64,000 bases of DNA from Desulfomicrobium sp. UBA5193 (GTDB lineage: Bacteria; Desulfobacterota; Desulfovibrionia; Desulfovibrionales; Desulfomicrobiaceae), in contig DHWB01000011.1 of assembly GCA_002412965.1 (NCBI GenBank), positions 757,436 through 821,435 of the forward strand, written 5' to 3'. A program made the position numbers and the translations under genes. The notes under the pieces were generated by a model. The model was not told the origin of the DNA. It did no database searches and was given only the letters and a program-made list of their open reading frames with translations. Below, one piece after another: positions 23,367-32,114 of this stretch (its first letter is position 1; each line of letters starts with the position of its first letter).

Positions 23367-24416
23367 ATGAATATTGAAAGACGAACTCTGCTGAAGGCCG
23401 CACTGGCCCCCCTCCTGCTGCCCCTGCTGGGTCGCGAGGCCCAGGCCGCCCCCCTGTCCGATATTTCCGAGATCCGGATCATCCAGGCCAAGGACCCGTC
23501 GCGTATCCTCGAACGCGTCTCCGACCCCGGCTTCGCGCACTCCATGGCCCAGTCGGTGCTGGCCTTCCTGATCGAAAACTATTCCACGGGCAACCTGCCT
23601 GTCTGGAAGCGGCCCCTGTCCGAAGTCGATCTGCACTCGCGCATTCCCCAGATCTGCACGCATGTCGTCCAGGGCGTTCTGCGCCACGCTTCCATCTATC
23701 CGGTTGATCCCTGCTGGATCATGGGGCAGATGATGGCCGAGTCCTTTTTTTACGAATTTGCCGTGTCCTCGGCCCTGGCCGTCGGACCCTGCCAGTTCAT
23801 CTCCCCCACGGCCAGGGGCTACGGAATGGTCTGTGCCGATGAACACGGCCAGCCGGCGGGATTCGCGCGACGGCCGGATCTGGAGCCGGATTTCAAACAG
23901 GTGAAGATCTACCGGGACCAGATGAAAGCCCTGCGAGGCGACCATTCGGATCTTTTCAACAATCCGTCCAAGCTGCTGCGCACCCTGCTCAACGCCCAGG
24001 CCTCGGGCGCGCCCCTGACCGCCGCCGGAAGCTACGCCCTGGCCCTGGACCGCATGGACCTGCTGCAGGCCCAATACGCCACGGCGCGTGACAATTGCCG
24101 CCTGTACCTGATGGAAAACTTCAAGGACCGCTCCATTTTCTCACCCCAGGACGCGGCCTTTTTCGAGAAGTTCGACCAGCGCGTCCTCTATTCCCATTCC
24201 ATCAACGCCATGGTCAGGATGATGGCCGAGAACCTGCGTTCGCGCAGCGGCAACATTCTCGCGGCCACAGCCGGATACAATGCGGGGCTTGGCAACACGG
24301 ACTCCAAGTCGGGCGTGTACACCTCCTTCGGACGCATCCCCAACTTTGCCGAGACCGTGGAGTACGTCAGCAGGATCCTCGTCAACCACTACGAAATCAG
24401 CCGCCGCATGGCCTGA
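23367..24416 (+). CDS. Lytic transglycosylase (SLT-like), twin-arginine-type leader
   Basis: 349 residues. The N terminus MNIERRTLLKAALAPLLLPL ends in AQA and has an RR-x-LLK pattern resembling a Tat signal. The catalytic SLT-like domain shows IMGQMMAESFFYEFAVSSAL (catalytic Glu), AVGPCQFISPTARGYGM (the AxGxxQFxxxTA motif) and ILAATAGYNAGLGNT (the AYNAG motif). Predicted to cleave peptidoglycan glycan strands in the periplasm. The insert between motifs is large, and the protein is not a standard Slt70 or MltC. It starts 6 bases after the DUF1992 gene. Confidence 0.82.
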   Translation: MNIERRTLLKAALAPLLLPLLGREAQAAPLSDISEIRIIQAKDPSRILERVSDPGFAHSMAQSVLAFLIENYSTGNLPVWKRPLSEVDLHSRIPQICTHVVQGVLRHASIYPVDPCWIMGQMMAESFFYEFAVSSALAVGPCQFISPTARGYGMVCADEHGQPAGFARRPDLEPDFKQVKIYRDQMKALRGDHSDLFNNPSKLLRTLLNAQASGAPLTAAGSYALALDRMDLLQAQYATARDNCRLYLMENFKDRSIFSPQDAAFFEKFDQRVLYSHSINAMVRMMAENLRSRSGNILAATAGYNAGLGNTDSKSGVYTSFGRIPNFAETVEYVSRILVNHYEISRRMA

Positions 24417-24426
24417 GGGAGCCCCC

Positions 24427-24720
24427 GTGAATCCGAACAAAGTGCGTCGCTCCCAACTTGAATCTCTGACCGACCTGCCCAACATCGGACCGGCCATGGC
24501 CCGGGACCTGCGCACGCTCGGCATCCTCGATCCGAAACAGCTCAGGGGACAGTCCCCCTTTGTACTGTACGAGCGACTCTGCGAACTGACCGGGGTCCGA
24601 CAAGATCCGTGCGTCCTCGATGTCTTCATGTCGGTCACTCGATTCATGGCTGGCGAGGAGCCCAAGCCGTGGTGGCATTACACGCCGGAGCGCAAGCAAA
24701 ATGCTCTTTTCGGGCAATAA
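24427..24720 (+). CDS. Helix-hairpin-helix protein (Cdd1/TfoX C-terminal-like)
   Basis: 97 residues starting at a GTG (24427) with a GAGGGAG ribosome-binding site. The N-terminal half is an HhH fold, LTDLPNIGPAMARDLRTLGI, followed by YERLCELTGVRQDPCVLDVF and a WWHYTPERK tail. This is the Cdd1 family of short HhH proteins related to the TfoX C-terminal domain, of unknown function. It is the last gene of the plus-strand group; a 51-base convergent gap to the adaptor gene shows no clear terminator. Confidence 0.78.
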   Translation: MNPNKVRRSQLESLTDLPNIGPAMARDLRTLGILDPKQLRGQSPFVLYERLCELTGVRQDPCVLDVFMSVTRFMAGEEPKPWWHYTPERKQNALFGQ

Positions 24721-24771
24721 ACCGGACATACCCGTCACTCCGTTGCCCGAGTCGACAACACCCTCCCGCGA

Positions 24772-25485
24772 TCAGAAGACGATTCGGCATTTGAGCCCTG
24801 CAGGAAGCTTGTGCTGCGGGTTGGGCAGTTCCAGGCGCACACCGAAGGTGCCGCTGGCCGCGTCGATGACCTTGTCCACAATGACGACCTTGGCCCGATA
24901 TTCCCCCCCCACGGGTTCATCCGGCAAGACCTTGGCCACAGCCCCCTCCTTGATGGCACCGATGAACTGGACCGGAATGACCAGCTCGACATTCAGTGGG
25001 TCGATCTGAGCCACGGTCAGGAAGGGCTCTTCACCGACATAGCCGCCGGGCGAGCCCGTGCGCTTGACCACGACACCCCTGACGGTGCTGCGGATGGCCC
25101 GCAGCTCGAGCTGCTCCCTGGCCTCGGCTACCATCAGCCGGGCCAACTGCAGCTCGGTCTCGATCTCGTCCTTTTCGTGCACCGAGATGAGCTTCTTTCT
25201 GGTCAGTTCCTCGTTGCGCTGGGACTTGCGCTGCCCGAAATCCACCTTGGCCTCGGCCGTCCGCAGAGCTGCGGCCTCGACCCCGGATTTGAGCCGGGCC
25301 AGGACCTGCCCGACCTCGACCCTGTCTCCCCGCTCGACCATGACCTTCTCCAGGATGCCCGGCACCGGACTGCCGAAATTGACGACCTCCCGCGGCTCGA
25401 TGAGCCCCTCGAAGGGCGGCAGCTCGCCGGCCCGGGCCGTGGCGGCCAGCATGCACAAGAGTGCAAGGAAAAATCCGCGTTTCAT
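24772..25485 (-). CDS. Small periplasmic adaptor (HlyD/RND membrane-fusion-like) of the giant-protein secretion cluster
   Basis: 237 residues. A signal peptide (MKRGFFLALLCMLAATARAG) precedes a split lipoyl-like domain (NFGSPVPGILEKVMVERGDR and later RSTVRGVVVKRTGSPGGYV), a helical hairpin (RTAEAKVDFGQRKSQRNEEL and ELQLARLMVAEAREQLEL) and a beta-barrel (TVAQIDPLNVELVIPV). The lack of an N-terminal membrane anchor and the small size make it RND-adaptor-like. I chose the ATG at 25485, with GAGGAGA upstream; the frame is open 14 codons further. It is the last gene of the cluster, 78 bases after the SecA-like gene. No RND pump gene is near, so it probably serves the TolC-linked export path. Confidence 0.82.
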   Translation of the reverse strand: MKRGFFLALLCMLAATARAGELPPFEGLIEPREVVNFGSPVPGILEKVMVERGDRVEVGQVLARLKSGVEAAALRTAEAKVDFGQRKSQRNEELTRKKLISVHEKDEIETELQLARLMVAEAREQLELRAIRSTVRGVVVKRTGSPGGYVGEEPFLTVAQIDPLNVELVIPVQFIGAIKEGAVAKVLPDEPVGGEYRAKVVIVDKVIDAASGTFGVRLELPNPQHKLPAGLKCRIVF

Positions 25486-25563
25486 CTCTCGTTCTCCTCG
25501 ATGCGTATGCCCCCGCGTTTCCGCCAAGCCTGAAACAGCCCCTACGCGGGGAAGAAATCTTCG

Positions 25564-27555
25564 CTACTCGAACCGCCCGGCAAAGGACATCAGACTGCCT
25601 TGGGCCTGGTCCTGCCGGAACAGATTCCGGCGCACCCGGGCGTTGTGCCGCTCGACGCTGCGCTGCATTCGCCGAAGCAGCCAGCGCGCGGCGAATTGGG
25701 GCGTCCTCGCCCGGGCCACCACGAACGTGGCCAGACGGATGGCCGGGTCGCCCCATTTGCCCTGGAACAGGAAATCCTCCAGGGACAGGAGGCCTTCAAA
25801 GCTCCCGGGGTCTCCCTGCCGCCCGCAGCGTCCTGCCAGCTGGCGATCGATGCGGGCAGCCTCGTGGTATTCCGTGATGATGACATGCAGGCCACCCGCT
25901 TCGCGTACCGCAGGCGCAAGCATGATGTCCGTGCCCCGGCCGGCCATGTTCGTGGCGATGGTGACGCTTCCCGGCTGGCCCGCCCGGCTGATGACCCCGG
26001 CCTCCTCGGCATCCTGCTTGGCGCTCAGGACCAGGTGCGGCAGGCCGGCGTCCCGAACGCGGGCGGCGAGCTCCTCGGAGGCCGCCACGGTGCGCGTACC
26101 GACGAGCACGGCCCGGCCCTGCCGGTGCAGTTCGCCGATCCGGTCCACCACGGCCCGCCATTTGTCGTGCCGGGTGGGAAAAACCCTCTCCTCCAGCCTG
26201 CGCCGGATCACCGGCCGGTGGGTGGGCATGCGCAGCGTGGTCAGTCCGTAGACACCCCACAGCTCGTCCTCCACCTCCCGCGCCGTGCCGGTCATGCCCG
26301 CGAGCCGCAGGTAGCGCCGGAAGAATCGCTGATAGCTGATCTTGGCCAGGGGTTCCCGGCGCTGGGTCAGCTCGCACCGCTCCTTGAGCTCGATGAGCTG
26401 ATGCAGCCCCTGCTCCCAGGAGCGGTCGGGCATGACGCGCCCCGTGAATTCATCGATAATCTGCACCTTCCCGTCGCGGACCAGGTACTGCTCGTCCCGG
26501 CGGAACAGATGCAGGGCCGTCAGGGCCTGGTGCACCGTCCCCTCCCGCCGCACCAGCCCGCTCCACAACACGCCCAGCCGCCTCGCCGCGTCCTCGATGC
26601 GGCTCCGGCCAGCCATGGTCAGCAGAATCTGCCGCCGGGCCTCGTCCAGCTCGAAATCCATGTCCCGGACGAAATCGCCCGCCAGATCCAGGGCCTGCTC
26701 CAGAAACTCTCTTTCCTCCCTGACGCCCGAGGAGCCGGAGATGATGAGGGGGGTCCGGGCCTCGTCGATGAGCACGCTGTCGGCCTCGTCCACGATGGCG
26801 AAGTGCAGGCCGCGCATGAGCAGGCGCCCGGCGCGTGAGCCGCGACCTTGCAGGCTTTCGGCCTGGACCATGATGGGATCCGGCCGGTCGGCCAGGGTCA
26901 GGCGGTCGCGCAGGTAGTCGAAGACCAGTTCCTTGTTGGTGGCATAGGTGATGTCGCAGCCGTAGGCCTGCCGACGCTGCTGCGGTGCCTGTCCGTGCAC
27001 CACGCAGCCGACGCTCAGGCCCAGGGCCTGAAACAGGGGCGCCATGTTTTCGGCGTCGCGCCCCGTCAGGTAGTCGTTGACGCTGATGACGTGCACCGGC
27101 AGCCCGGCCAGGGCCGCCGTGGCCGCGGTGAGGGTGGCTGTCAGGGTCTTGCCTTCGCCGGTCTCCATCTCCGCCACCATGCCGCGCAGCATGACCAGCC
27201 CGCCCATGACCTGGCTGTCGTGGTGGCGGAGCCCCAGAATGCGCGCCGAGAATTCCCGGATGAGGGCGAAGCTGTCCGCCACGTGGGCCGGAAGAAAACC
27301 GTCGGTCAGCAGGCGCTCGCGAAGCGGGCGGATCTCTTCGGCCAGTTTCGTGTCGTTCAATCCGGTCAGACGCAGGCCGGCCTCGCCCACGGCCGCCGTC
27401 TCCCGCCGCAGCCATCCTCCCTTTCCGCGCAGCGCCCTGGCGCGTCCGTGCAGACGGTGCGCCTGGCGTTCGAGCCAGGTCTCGACCCGGTCGGGCCTCT
27501 CGGCCCGGACGTCCCGGGTGGCAGGAGGATGAATCAGGTGGAACTCACTGCTCAT
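25564..27555 (-). CDS. Shortened SecA-like translocation ATPase
   Basis: 663 residues against 850-900 for housekeeping SecA. All motor motifs are present: Walker A METGEGKTLTATL (Lys136), VISVNDYLTGRDAENM, Walker B IVDEADSVLIDEARTPLIIS, the FTGRVMPDRSWEQGLHQ segment, LAGMTGTAREVEDELWGVYG, and the second nucleotide domain with VTIATNMAGRGTDIML and LAGRCGRQGDPGSFEGLLSLED. The protein ends soon after this, so most of the helical wing/scaffold region and the zinc-binding SecB-binding tail are missing. An N-terminal extension rich in Arg replaces the usual first helix. It lies 11 bases after the M50-HlyD gene. I infer that it is a dedicated motor for the giant protein and not the essential SecA, which should lie elsewhere. 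Confidence 0.9.
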   Translation of the reverse strand: MSSEFHLIHPPATRDVRAERPDRVETWLERQAHRLHGRARALRGKGGWLRRETAAVGEAGLRLTGLNDTKLAEEIRPLRERLLTDGFLPAHVADSFALIREFSARILGLRHHDSQVMGGLVMLRGMVAEMETGEGKTLTATLTAATAALAGLPVHVISVNDYLTGRDAENMAPLFQALGLSVGCVVHGQAPQQRRQAYGCDITYATNKELVFDYLRDRLTLADRPDPIMVQAESLQGRGSRAGRLLMRGLHFAIVDEADSVLIDEARTPLIISGSSGVREEREFLEQALDLAGDFVRDMDFELDEARRQILLTMAGRSRIEDAARRLGVLWSGLVRREGTVHQALTALHLFRRDEQYLVRDGKVQIIDEFTGRVMPDRSWEQGLHQLIELKERCELTQRREPLAKISYQRFFRRYLRLAGMTGTAREVEDELWGVYGLTTLRMPTHRPVIRRRLEERVFPTRHDKWRAVVDRIGELHRQGRAVLVGTRTVAASEELAARVRDAGLPHLVLSAKQDAEEAGVISRAGQPGSVTIATNMAGRGTDIMLAPAVREAGGLHVIITEYHEAARIDRQLAGRCGRQGDPGSFEGLLSLEDFLFQGKWGDPAIRLATFVVARARTPQFAARWLLRRMQRSVERHNARVRRNLFRQDQAQGSLMSFAGRFE

Positions 27556-27566
27556 AAATCGACACG

Positions 27567-29711
27567 CTACACTGCAAGGCGGGTGAGCAGCAGACGCCGC
27601 AGCGCCCGGTAAGCCCGCCAGACCAGGGGTTCGGGGCTGTGCTCGAAGCGGACGTAGACACGCTCCTCCACGTTGCCCGGCGTGGGTCCCTCCAAAATCA
27701 GATCGAATTGGAAGAGGCGCTCCAGCACATGAGGGGACTCCTTCTCCCGGGGGTCAAGGGCGAACTGTCCGCCGCCATCGAGGCTTAAGGCCAGGCTCGG
27801 CAGCACTCGGCTGGCGGCGGGCACCTCGCGAGACACCCGCGCCGGCAACACCTGTCCGATGTTCTCGGCCAGCCGCACCTCCACGTTGCGGACATCCGAG
27901 CGCACAAGCTCGATGTCGGCCTGGGAGACCACGGCCCTGATTTGCATGCGCAGCGGATCGACGATGTATCCCACGGGCTCGCCGCGCCGCAGGAAGCGTC
28001 CCGGCAGGTCCGCCTCGTCCTGGAGCACGAAGGTCCCGGCCGCGGGGCTGCGCGTGACCAGGGCCGCCTGGCGCTCGTGAGCGCGATCCAGTTCCGTCTC
28101 GATGCTCCTCAGTTCCTCGTCCAGCATGGCTGTCTCGGCGCGAGCCCTGTTCATGCTCAACTGGCGGCGGGCCTGGAATTCCTCCCGGCGAGCCAGCAGA
28201 AGCCGGACCTGAGTCTCCAGCAGCGGGTCCACGCTGCGGATCAGATGGGTGCCGGACTGGACGGCAGCACCGCCCGGCGTGACCACTGCCTCCACGATCC
28301 CGTTGGCCGTGGCGTAGACCCGGGACTCCTCCGAGACCCAGACCACGCCTTCGGCGTTGGTGTACAGCGGCACCGGGACCACCGCCAGCCCCACCGCCAG
28401 CAGCGCGAGGGGAAGGAGCACCGTCATCATGACGCGAATGCGCTTGCGTTGCATATGGACATCCTTGACGAGAAAACCGGCCACACGCCACGTCGGCAGG
28501 ACGAGCATCATGAAAACTGCCCAAATGGCCAGGACAATGCCTACGAAAAAAAACTGCCCGGCGACGAAGATCACGATCCGCACGGAGATGAAGATGCGGT
28601 AGAAAAAGGCGGCCACGGCGTAAAAGAACAGCCAGCGGGCTTCCCCTGGGCTGCGGGCAGGAGAATCGGCACTTTCGATGCCCAAGAGATAACGCTTGAA
28701 AAGGTAGCCCAGATAGCCGACGCCGCGTTGCGCCAGGTTGGGAATCTCCAGCCAGTCCGAAAGGATGTAATAGGCGTCGAAGCGCAACAGCGGGTTGCCG
28801 TTGAACAGGAGCGTCGACACCCCGGCCACGAGCAGGGTCTTGTAGGCCAGGGCGCGCACGAGTCCGGCCTCCACGTTCAGCCAGACCATGAGCATGACGG
28901 CGGCAACGAAGAGCTCCACCATGATGCCCGCCCCTCCCACGAGCATGCGCTGATGCTTGTCCCGGAAGGACGTCGAAGAGGACGCGTCCACGTAGGGCAG
29001 GGGCATGAAGACCAGCAGCATGACCCCCATCTCGTGCACTTCACCCCCCTCCTTCTTGACCATGTAGGCATGGCCGAACTCGTGCAGGATCTTCAGCACG
29101 GGATAGAGCAGGCTGATGAGCAGCAGATTCTCCATGCCGAGGAGTGCGTCGGAAAAATCGCCTTGCAGCGCGTCCCAGTGCAGCACGGCCAGGATCGCGG
29201 CCGCGGCCACCACCGCCGCCCAGACCGCGAAGGCCTGCCAGCCGAGGAAAGGGCGGACCCAGGGCATGGTCCGGGTCAGGAAACGGTCCGGGTCCACAAG
29301 CGGGAAGCGCACGGACAGAGGCGAGGCCATCTGCGTGAACAGGCGGCTGCGTCTGCCCTGAAGGCTGCGCTGGTGCAAGTCCGAAAAGTCGAGGATAGCG
29401 CTGGTCTGCAGCAGATCGGCGCGGTACAGGCGGGCCAGGAGGTCGATGACCTCGTCCTGGGTGGGCATGTGGTCGCCCAGGCGGGCGCAGACGGCCTGCC
29501 AGATCTGATCCAGGGTCCGGCGGCCGTCCATCATGCCCACCAGCTGGTAGGCCTCAGGCGAAAAACGGTGATGACGGCCCGTGAAGCCGTCCTGGATCAC
29601 GTACCAGTCCTGGCCGCGGTACTCGTGGCGCTCGATGCGCACATGGCTGCGCAGGCGCGGGTTGAGGGGGGCGACCCTGTACCACGACGGACTGAGCAGC
29701 GAAGCGCTCAT
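27567..29711 (-). CDS. M50-like membrane metalloprotease-type protein fused to an HlyD-like adaptor
   Basis: 714 residues. Residues 1-130 resemble a PqqD-like peptide-binding domain (WYVIQDGFTGRHHRFSPEAY, RTLDQIWQAVCARLG). Several membrane helices follow, with the zinc motif HEFGH at 210-214 and a second-site Asp312 in NPLLRFDAYYILSDW, as in site-2/peptide zinc metalloproteases (the usual DG is DA here). After a further set of membrane helices, the C-terminal part (from about 490) is HlyD-like: a lipoyl half-motif VYATANGIVEAVVTPGGA, a hairpin of coiled coil (LLLARREEFQARRQLSMNRA) and a second half (ALVTRSPAAGTFVLQDEADL). The ATG at 29711 was chosen; upstream frame is non-coding. It may cleave or merely bind the substrate. 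Confidence 0.85.
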   Translation of the reverse strand: MSASLLSPSWYRVAPLNPRLRSHVRIERHEYRGQDWYVIQDGFTGRHHRFSPEAYQLVGMMDGRRTLDQIWQAVCARLGDHMPTQDEVIDLLARLYRADLLQTSAILDFSDLHQRSLQGRRSRLFTQMASPLSVRFPLVDPDRFLTRTMPWVRPFLGWQAFAVWAAVVAAAAILAVLHWDALQGDFSDALLGMENLLLISLLYPVLKILHEFGHAYMVKKEGGEVHEMGVMLLVFMPLPYVDASSSTSFRDKHQRMLVGGAGIMVELFVAAVMLMVWLNVEAGLVRALAYKTLLVAGVSTLLFNGNPLLRFDAYYILSDWLEIPNLAQRGVGYLGYLFKRYLLGIESADSPARSPGEARWLFFYAVAAFFYRIFISVRIVIFVAGQFFFVGIVLAIWAVFMMLVLPTWRVAGFLVKDVHMQRKRIRVMMTVLLPLALLAVGLAVVPVPLYTNAEGVVWVSEESRVYATANGIVEAVVTPGGAAVQSGTHLIRSVDPLLETQVRLLLARREEFQARRQLSMNRARAETAMLDEELRSIETELDRAHERQAALVTRSPAAGTFVLQDEADLPGRFLRRGEPVGYIVDPLRMQIRAVVSQADIELVRSDVRNVEVRLAENIGQVLPARVSREVPAASRVLPSLALSLDGGGQFALDPREKESPHVLERLFQFDLILEGPTPGNVEERVYVRFEHSPEPLVWRAYRALRRLLLTRLAV

Positions 29712-29733
29712 GCCCGACCCCTGCCTGGGCGCC

Positions 29734-31572
29734 TCAAGGCAGCCATTTCCAGAAGAAAAGTGTGAGCCACTCGCGCATGTCCCGGATCCAGATATGGGCC
29801 AGCTTGCGCCTGTCCACGGCGACTTTCCCCACCCCTTCCATGCCCGGGCGCAGGGTTTCGGCCACACTGTCCAGCGCCGCCTCCACCCGGAAATGATTGC
29901 CCCCTTCCTCGGCCTTGGCGATGGGTGTTATCTTGCTGACCGTGAACCCGAACTCCTGGCCGGGCAGGGAGAAAAGGACCAGCTCGCCGCGTTGTCCGAC
30001 CTGGACATCGGCGATGCGCCGCTCGTCGACCTTGAGGATGACCCGGTAGGAGTCCAGCGGCGTGACCTCGAAGAGCACGTCGCCCTGCTTCACGGCGCTG
30101 CCGAGGCGCTGGCTCAGGTCCCCGCTGACGATGAGGCCGGAGAAAGGCGCCGCGAGGCGGGTGCGGGCCAGTTGCGCGTCGGCCAGATCCAGCTCGGCCT
30201 GCACCTGGTTCAGCTGCGCCCGGATGATGCTGGACTGGGCCCGGTCATGCAGGGATACGGCCTCCTGAAGCTGCTGCTCCAGCTGCCGCAGACGGCTGGC
30301 GGTGACCATCCTGTCCAGGCGCAGGTCCCGGTCGTCGAGGAGGCAGAGCTCGTCTCCCTCGCGCACCAGATCGCCGGCCCGGAACGGGGCCTGATGGATG
30401 AACCCGTCGAAGGGCACGGTCACGGCCCGGCGGACGCTCCCTTCCAGGGCGATGTCCGCGCGCAGCCGGTAGTCCCCCTCGGCGAAGAGGAGGAACAGGG
30501 CCACGCAGACCAGCGCCGCCAGGGCCAGCTTGCGGCCGTAGTGACGGGGGCCCAGCAGCCGTCCGGCCGCTTCTGCCAGGCTGGCGCGGGCGTGATCGAG
30601 AACGGGACGGCCGGCCTGGCGCTTGGCCTCCAGGATGGGGCCGGCCAGGGCCGCCACGGCCCGGAAGAATTCCACGTCGCGTTCCGTGAAAGGCTGGTCC
30701 GCGGCGCGCTCGACGGTCAGGGCGCCATAGTAGCGGTCCTGTCCGTACAGGGGCAGGGTCAGGACCGAAACCATGGCCTGCTGGCGCGAGAGAGCCTCGT
30801 GCTCGCGGCAAATGACCGTGGCATCGTCCGTAGGCCAGGATATCTCGCGGCGCTGCAGCAGGGCTTCGTCCATGACCCTTTCGATGGACCGGGTCAGATT
30901 CATCTTCAGGTTGACCTCGGCGCTGTGCGAGACCGCTTCGAGGATGACGGACCGCCCGCTCACGAAGCCGAGGCTGACCCGTTCGCATCGGGCGGCGGCC
31001 GCAAGCTCCGTGACGAAGGTCATGGCCGCCTCACGGCAGGACGGGCGATCCAGGGTCAGGGCCAGCATGTCCACGGCCGTTCGCAGGCGCGTGAGCTGGG
31101 CCTGGTCCTCGTCGGCCTGTCGCCTGCGCAGCAAGAGCTCCAGCCATGAGGTGCCCCACTGCAGCTGCTCCATGGCCCGCTTCAGGTCGGCTTCGCGAAC
31201 CGCGGAAAGCTCCACTGCGACCACGGCGAACATCCTGCCGTCCACGGCCACGGGATAGGCCATGGCGTACCTGCCGGCTTGGTCCAGCTCCATGACCAGG
31301 GCGCGGCCGTCCTCGATGACCCTCTCCAGGACTGCGGACAGCCGCGCCGGCTCCCCTCCCCCGCGGGGCCAACCCGCCACCGGAGAAAAGCTCTGTCCCG
31401 CACCGGCCGTGAGCAGAAGGCTCTGCACGGAGCCGGGGATCAGGGCGCTCTGCAGCCCTATCCAGCCCTGATAATATTCCTGCGTACTGGAGGCGGATGA
31501 GAATTCGGCCCAGGACTGTACCGAGACTCCGCCGGACGGTTCCTGATCCTGAATCTGTTCAGCACTGTTCAT
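29734..31572 (-). CDS. GAF-domain HlyD-family adaptor
   Basis: 612 residues. The cytoplasmic N-terminal 340 residues contain one degenerate and one clearer GAF-like domain (LTLDRPSCREAAMTFVTELA, VSLGFVSGRSVILEAVSHSA, VLTLPLYGQDRYYGALTVER). One membrane helix follows at about 345-364 (LALAALVCVALFLLF), then a periplasmic HlyD region: FDGFIHQAPFRAGDLVREGD, a coiled-coil hairpin, AAPFSGLIVSGDLSQRLGSA, and a barrel ending IWIRDMREWLTLFFWKWLP. Having a GAF sensor on the cytoplasmic side of an export adaptor suggests control by a small ligand. The first gene of the second cluster, it lies about 115 bases beyond a terminator and should have its own promoter. Confidence 0.85.
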   Translation of the reverse strand: MNSAEQIQDQEPSGGVSVQSWAEFSSASSTQEYYQGWIGLQSALIPGSVQSLLLTAGAGQSFSPVAGWPRGGGEPARLSAVLERVIEDGRALVMELDQAGRYAMAYPVAVDGRMFAVVAVELSAVREADLKRAMEQLQWGTSWLELLLRRRQADEDQAQLTRLRTAVDMLALTLDRPSCREAAMTFVTELAAAARCERVSLGFVSGRSVILEAVSHSAEVNLKMNLTRSIERVMDEALLQRREISWPTDDATVICREHEALSRQQAMVSVLTLPLYGQDRYYGALTVERAADQPFTERDVEFFRAVAALAGPILEAKRQAGRPVLDHARASLAEAAGRLLGPRHYGRKLALAALVCVALFLLFAEGDYRLRADIALEGSVRRAVTVPFDGFIHQAPFRAGDLVREGDELCLLDDRDLRLDRMVTASRLRQLEQQLQEAVSLHDRAQSSIIRAQLNQVQAELDLADAQLARTRLAAPFSGLIVSGDLSQRLGSAVKQGDVLFEVTPLDSYRVILKVDERRIADVQVGQRGELVLFSLPGQEFGFTVSKITPIAKAEEGGNHFRVEAALDSVAETLRPGMEGVGKVAVDRRKLAHIWIRDMREWLTLFFWKWLP

Positions 31573-31685
31573 AATGGCACGCCCTGAGAAAAAACCTGAT
31601 CCATCACTTTAGGAACCGCCGCTGAAACCATTTTTTCCAAAGCGCAGTTAACCATCCATCTGTTCAAAAAACAAGAGGAAATCCC

Positions 31686-31731
31686 GAAAAGCGAGGGAGT
31701 CGGGCATGAACTTCATGCCGGACTCCCTCGC
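31686..31731 (-). terminator. Intrinsic terminator after the DUF3467 gene
   Basis: A 20-base inverted repeat with one mismatch (31691-31710 and 31712-31731) and almost no loop is followed on the minus strand by a short T4 run. It sits 17 bases past the DUF3467 stop and separates the tolC-giant-DUF3467 unit from the adaptor/SecA unit. The very long stem and short T run make termination efficiency uncertain. Confidence 0.65.
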
Positions 31732-31748
31732 TCAGATTGCCGTCTGAA

Positions 31749-32072
31749 CTATTGGGTCACGCCTTCGGGCGTCTCCAGATTGATCAAGCCAAAGCGCTTC
31801 TCGTACTCGTTCATGGTGTTGGCCAGGAGAATGGCCAGGCGCTTGGCCGCGTAGGGGTTGATGATGACGCGGTCGGACAGCTCGATGACCAGGTCCTTCT
31901 GGGACGGATGCCAGTTCTTGTTCACACCGAACATGAGGGCCACTTCCTCGCGCGTACTCGATACGTTGCACACGTTCGCGTATGTGGTCTTCATGCGGCT
32001 CCCGTCCCAACGAATCTGGGCCGTCTTTTCGTCCGCTACTTCATCGGCATTCTTCTTGTCTTCCGTAGTCAC
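31749..32072 (-). CDS. DUF3467 protein
   Basis: 107 residues starting at a GTG (32072) with AGGAG six bases upstream. After a charged N-terminal stretch, the pattern TTYANVCNVSSTREEVALMFG and VIELSDRVIINPYAAKRLAI identifies the DUF3467 family, cytoplasmic proteins of unknown function. The gene follows the giant gene by 42 bases with no terminator in between, so it is cotranscribed. Its job could be as a chaperone, regulator or motor cofactor for the giant protein; the sequence does not say. Confidence 0.82.
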   Translation of the reverse strand: MTTEDKKNADEVADEKTAQIRWDGSRMKTTYANVCNVSSTREEVALMFGVNKNWHPSQKDLVIELSDRVIINPYAAKRLAILLANTMNEYEKRFGLINLETPEGVTQ

Positions 32073-32114
32073 TGTGCGCTCCTTGTGTGTTTCAGGCTCA
32101 ATGGGATGACCAGG

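Noticed and set aside
24895..24930. C-rich stretch in the adaptor gene as a possible frameshift
   Set aside because: The adaptor reading frame continues through it with sensible beta-barrel sequence on both sides.
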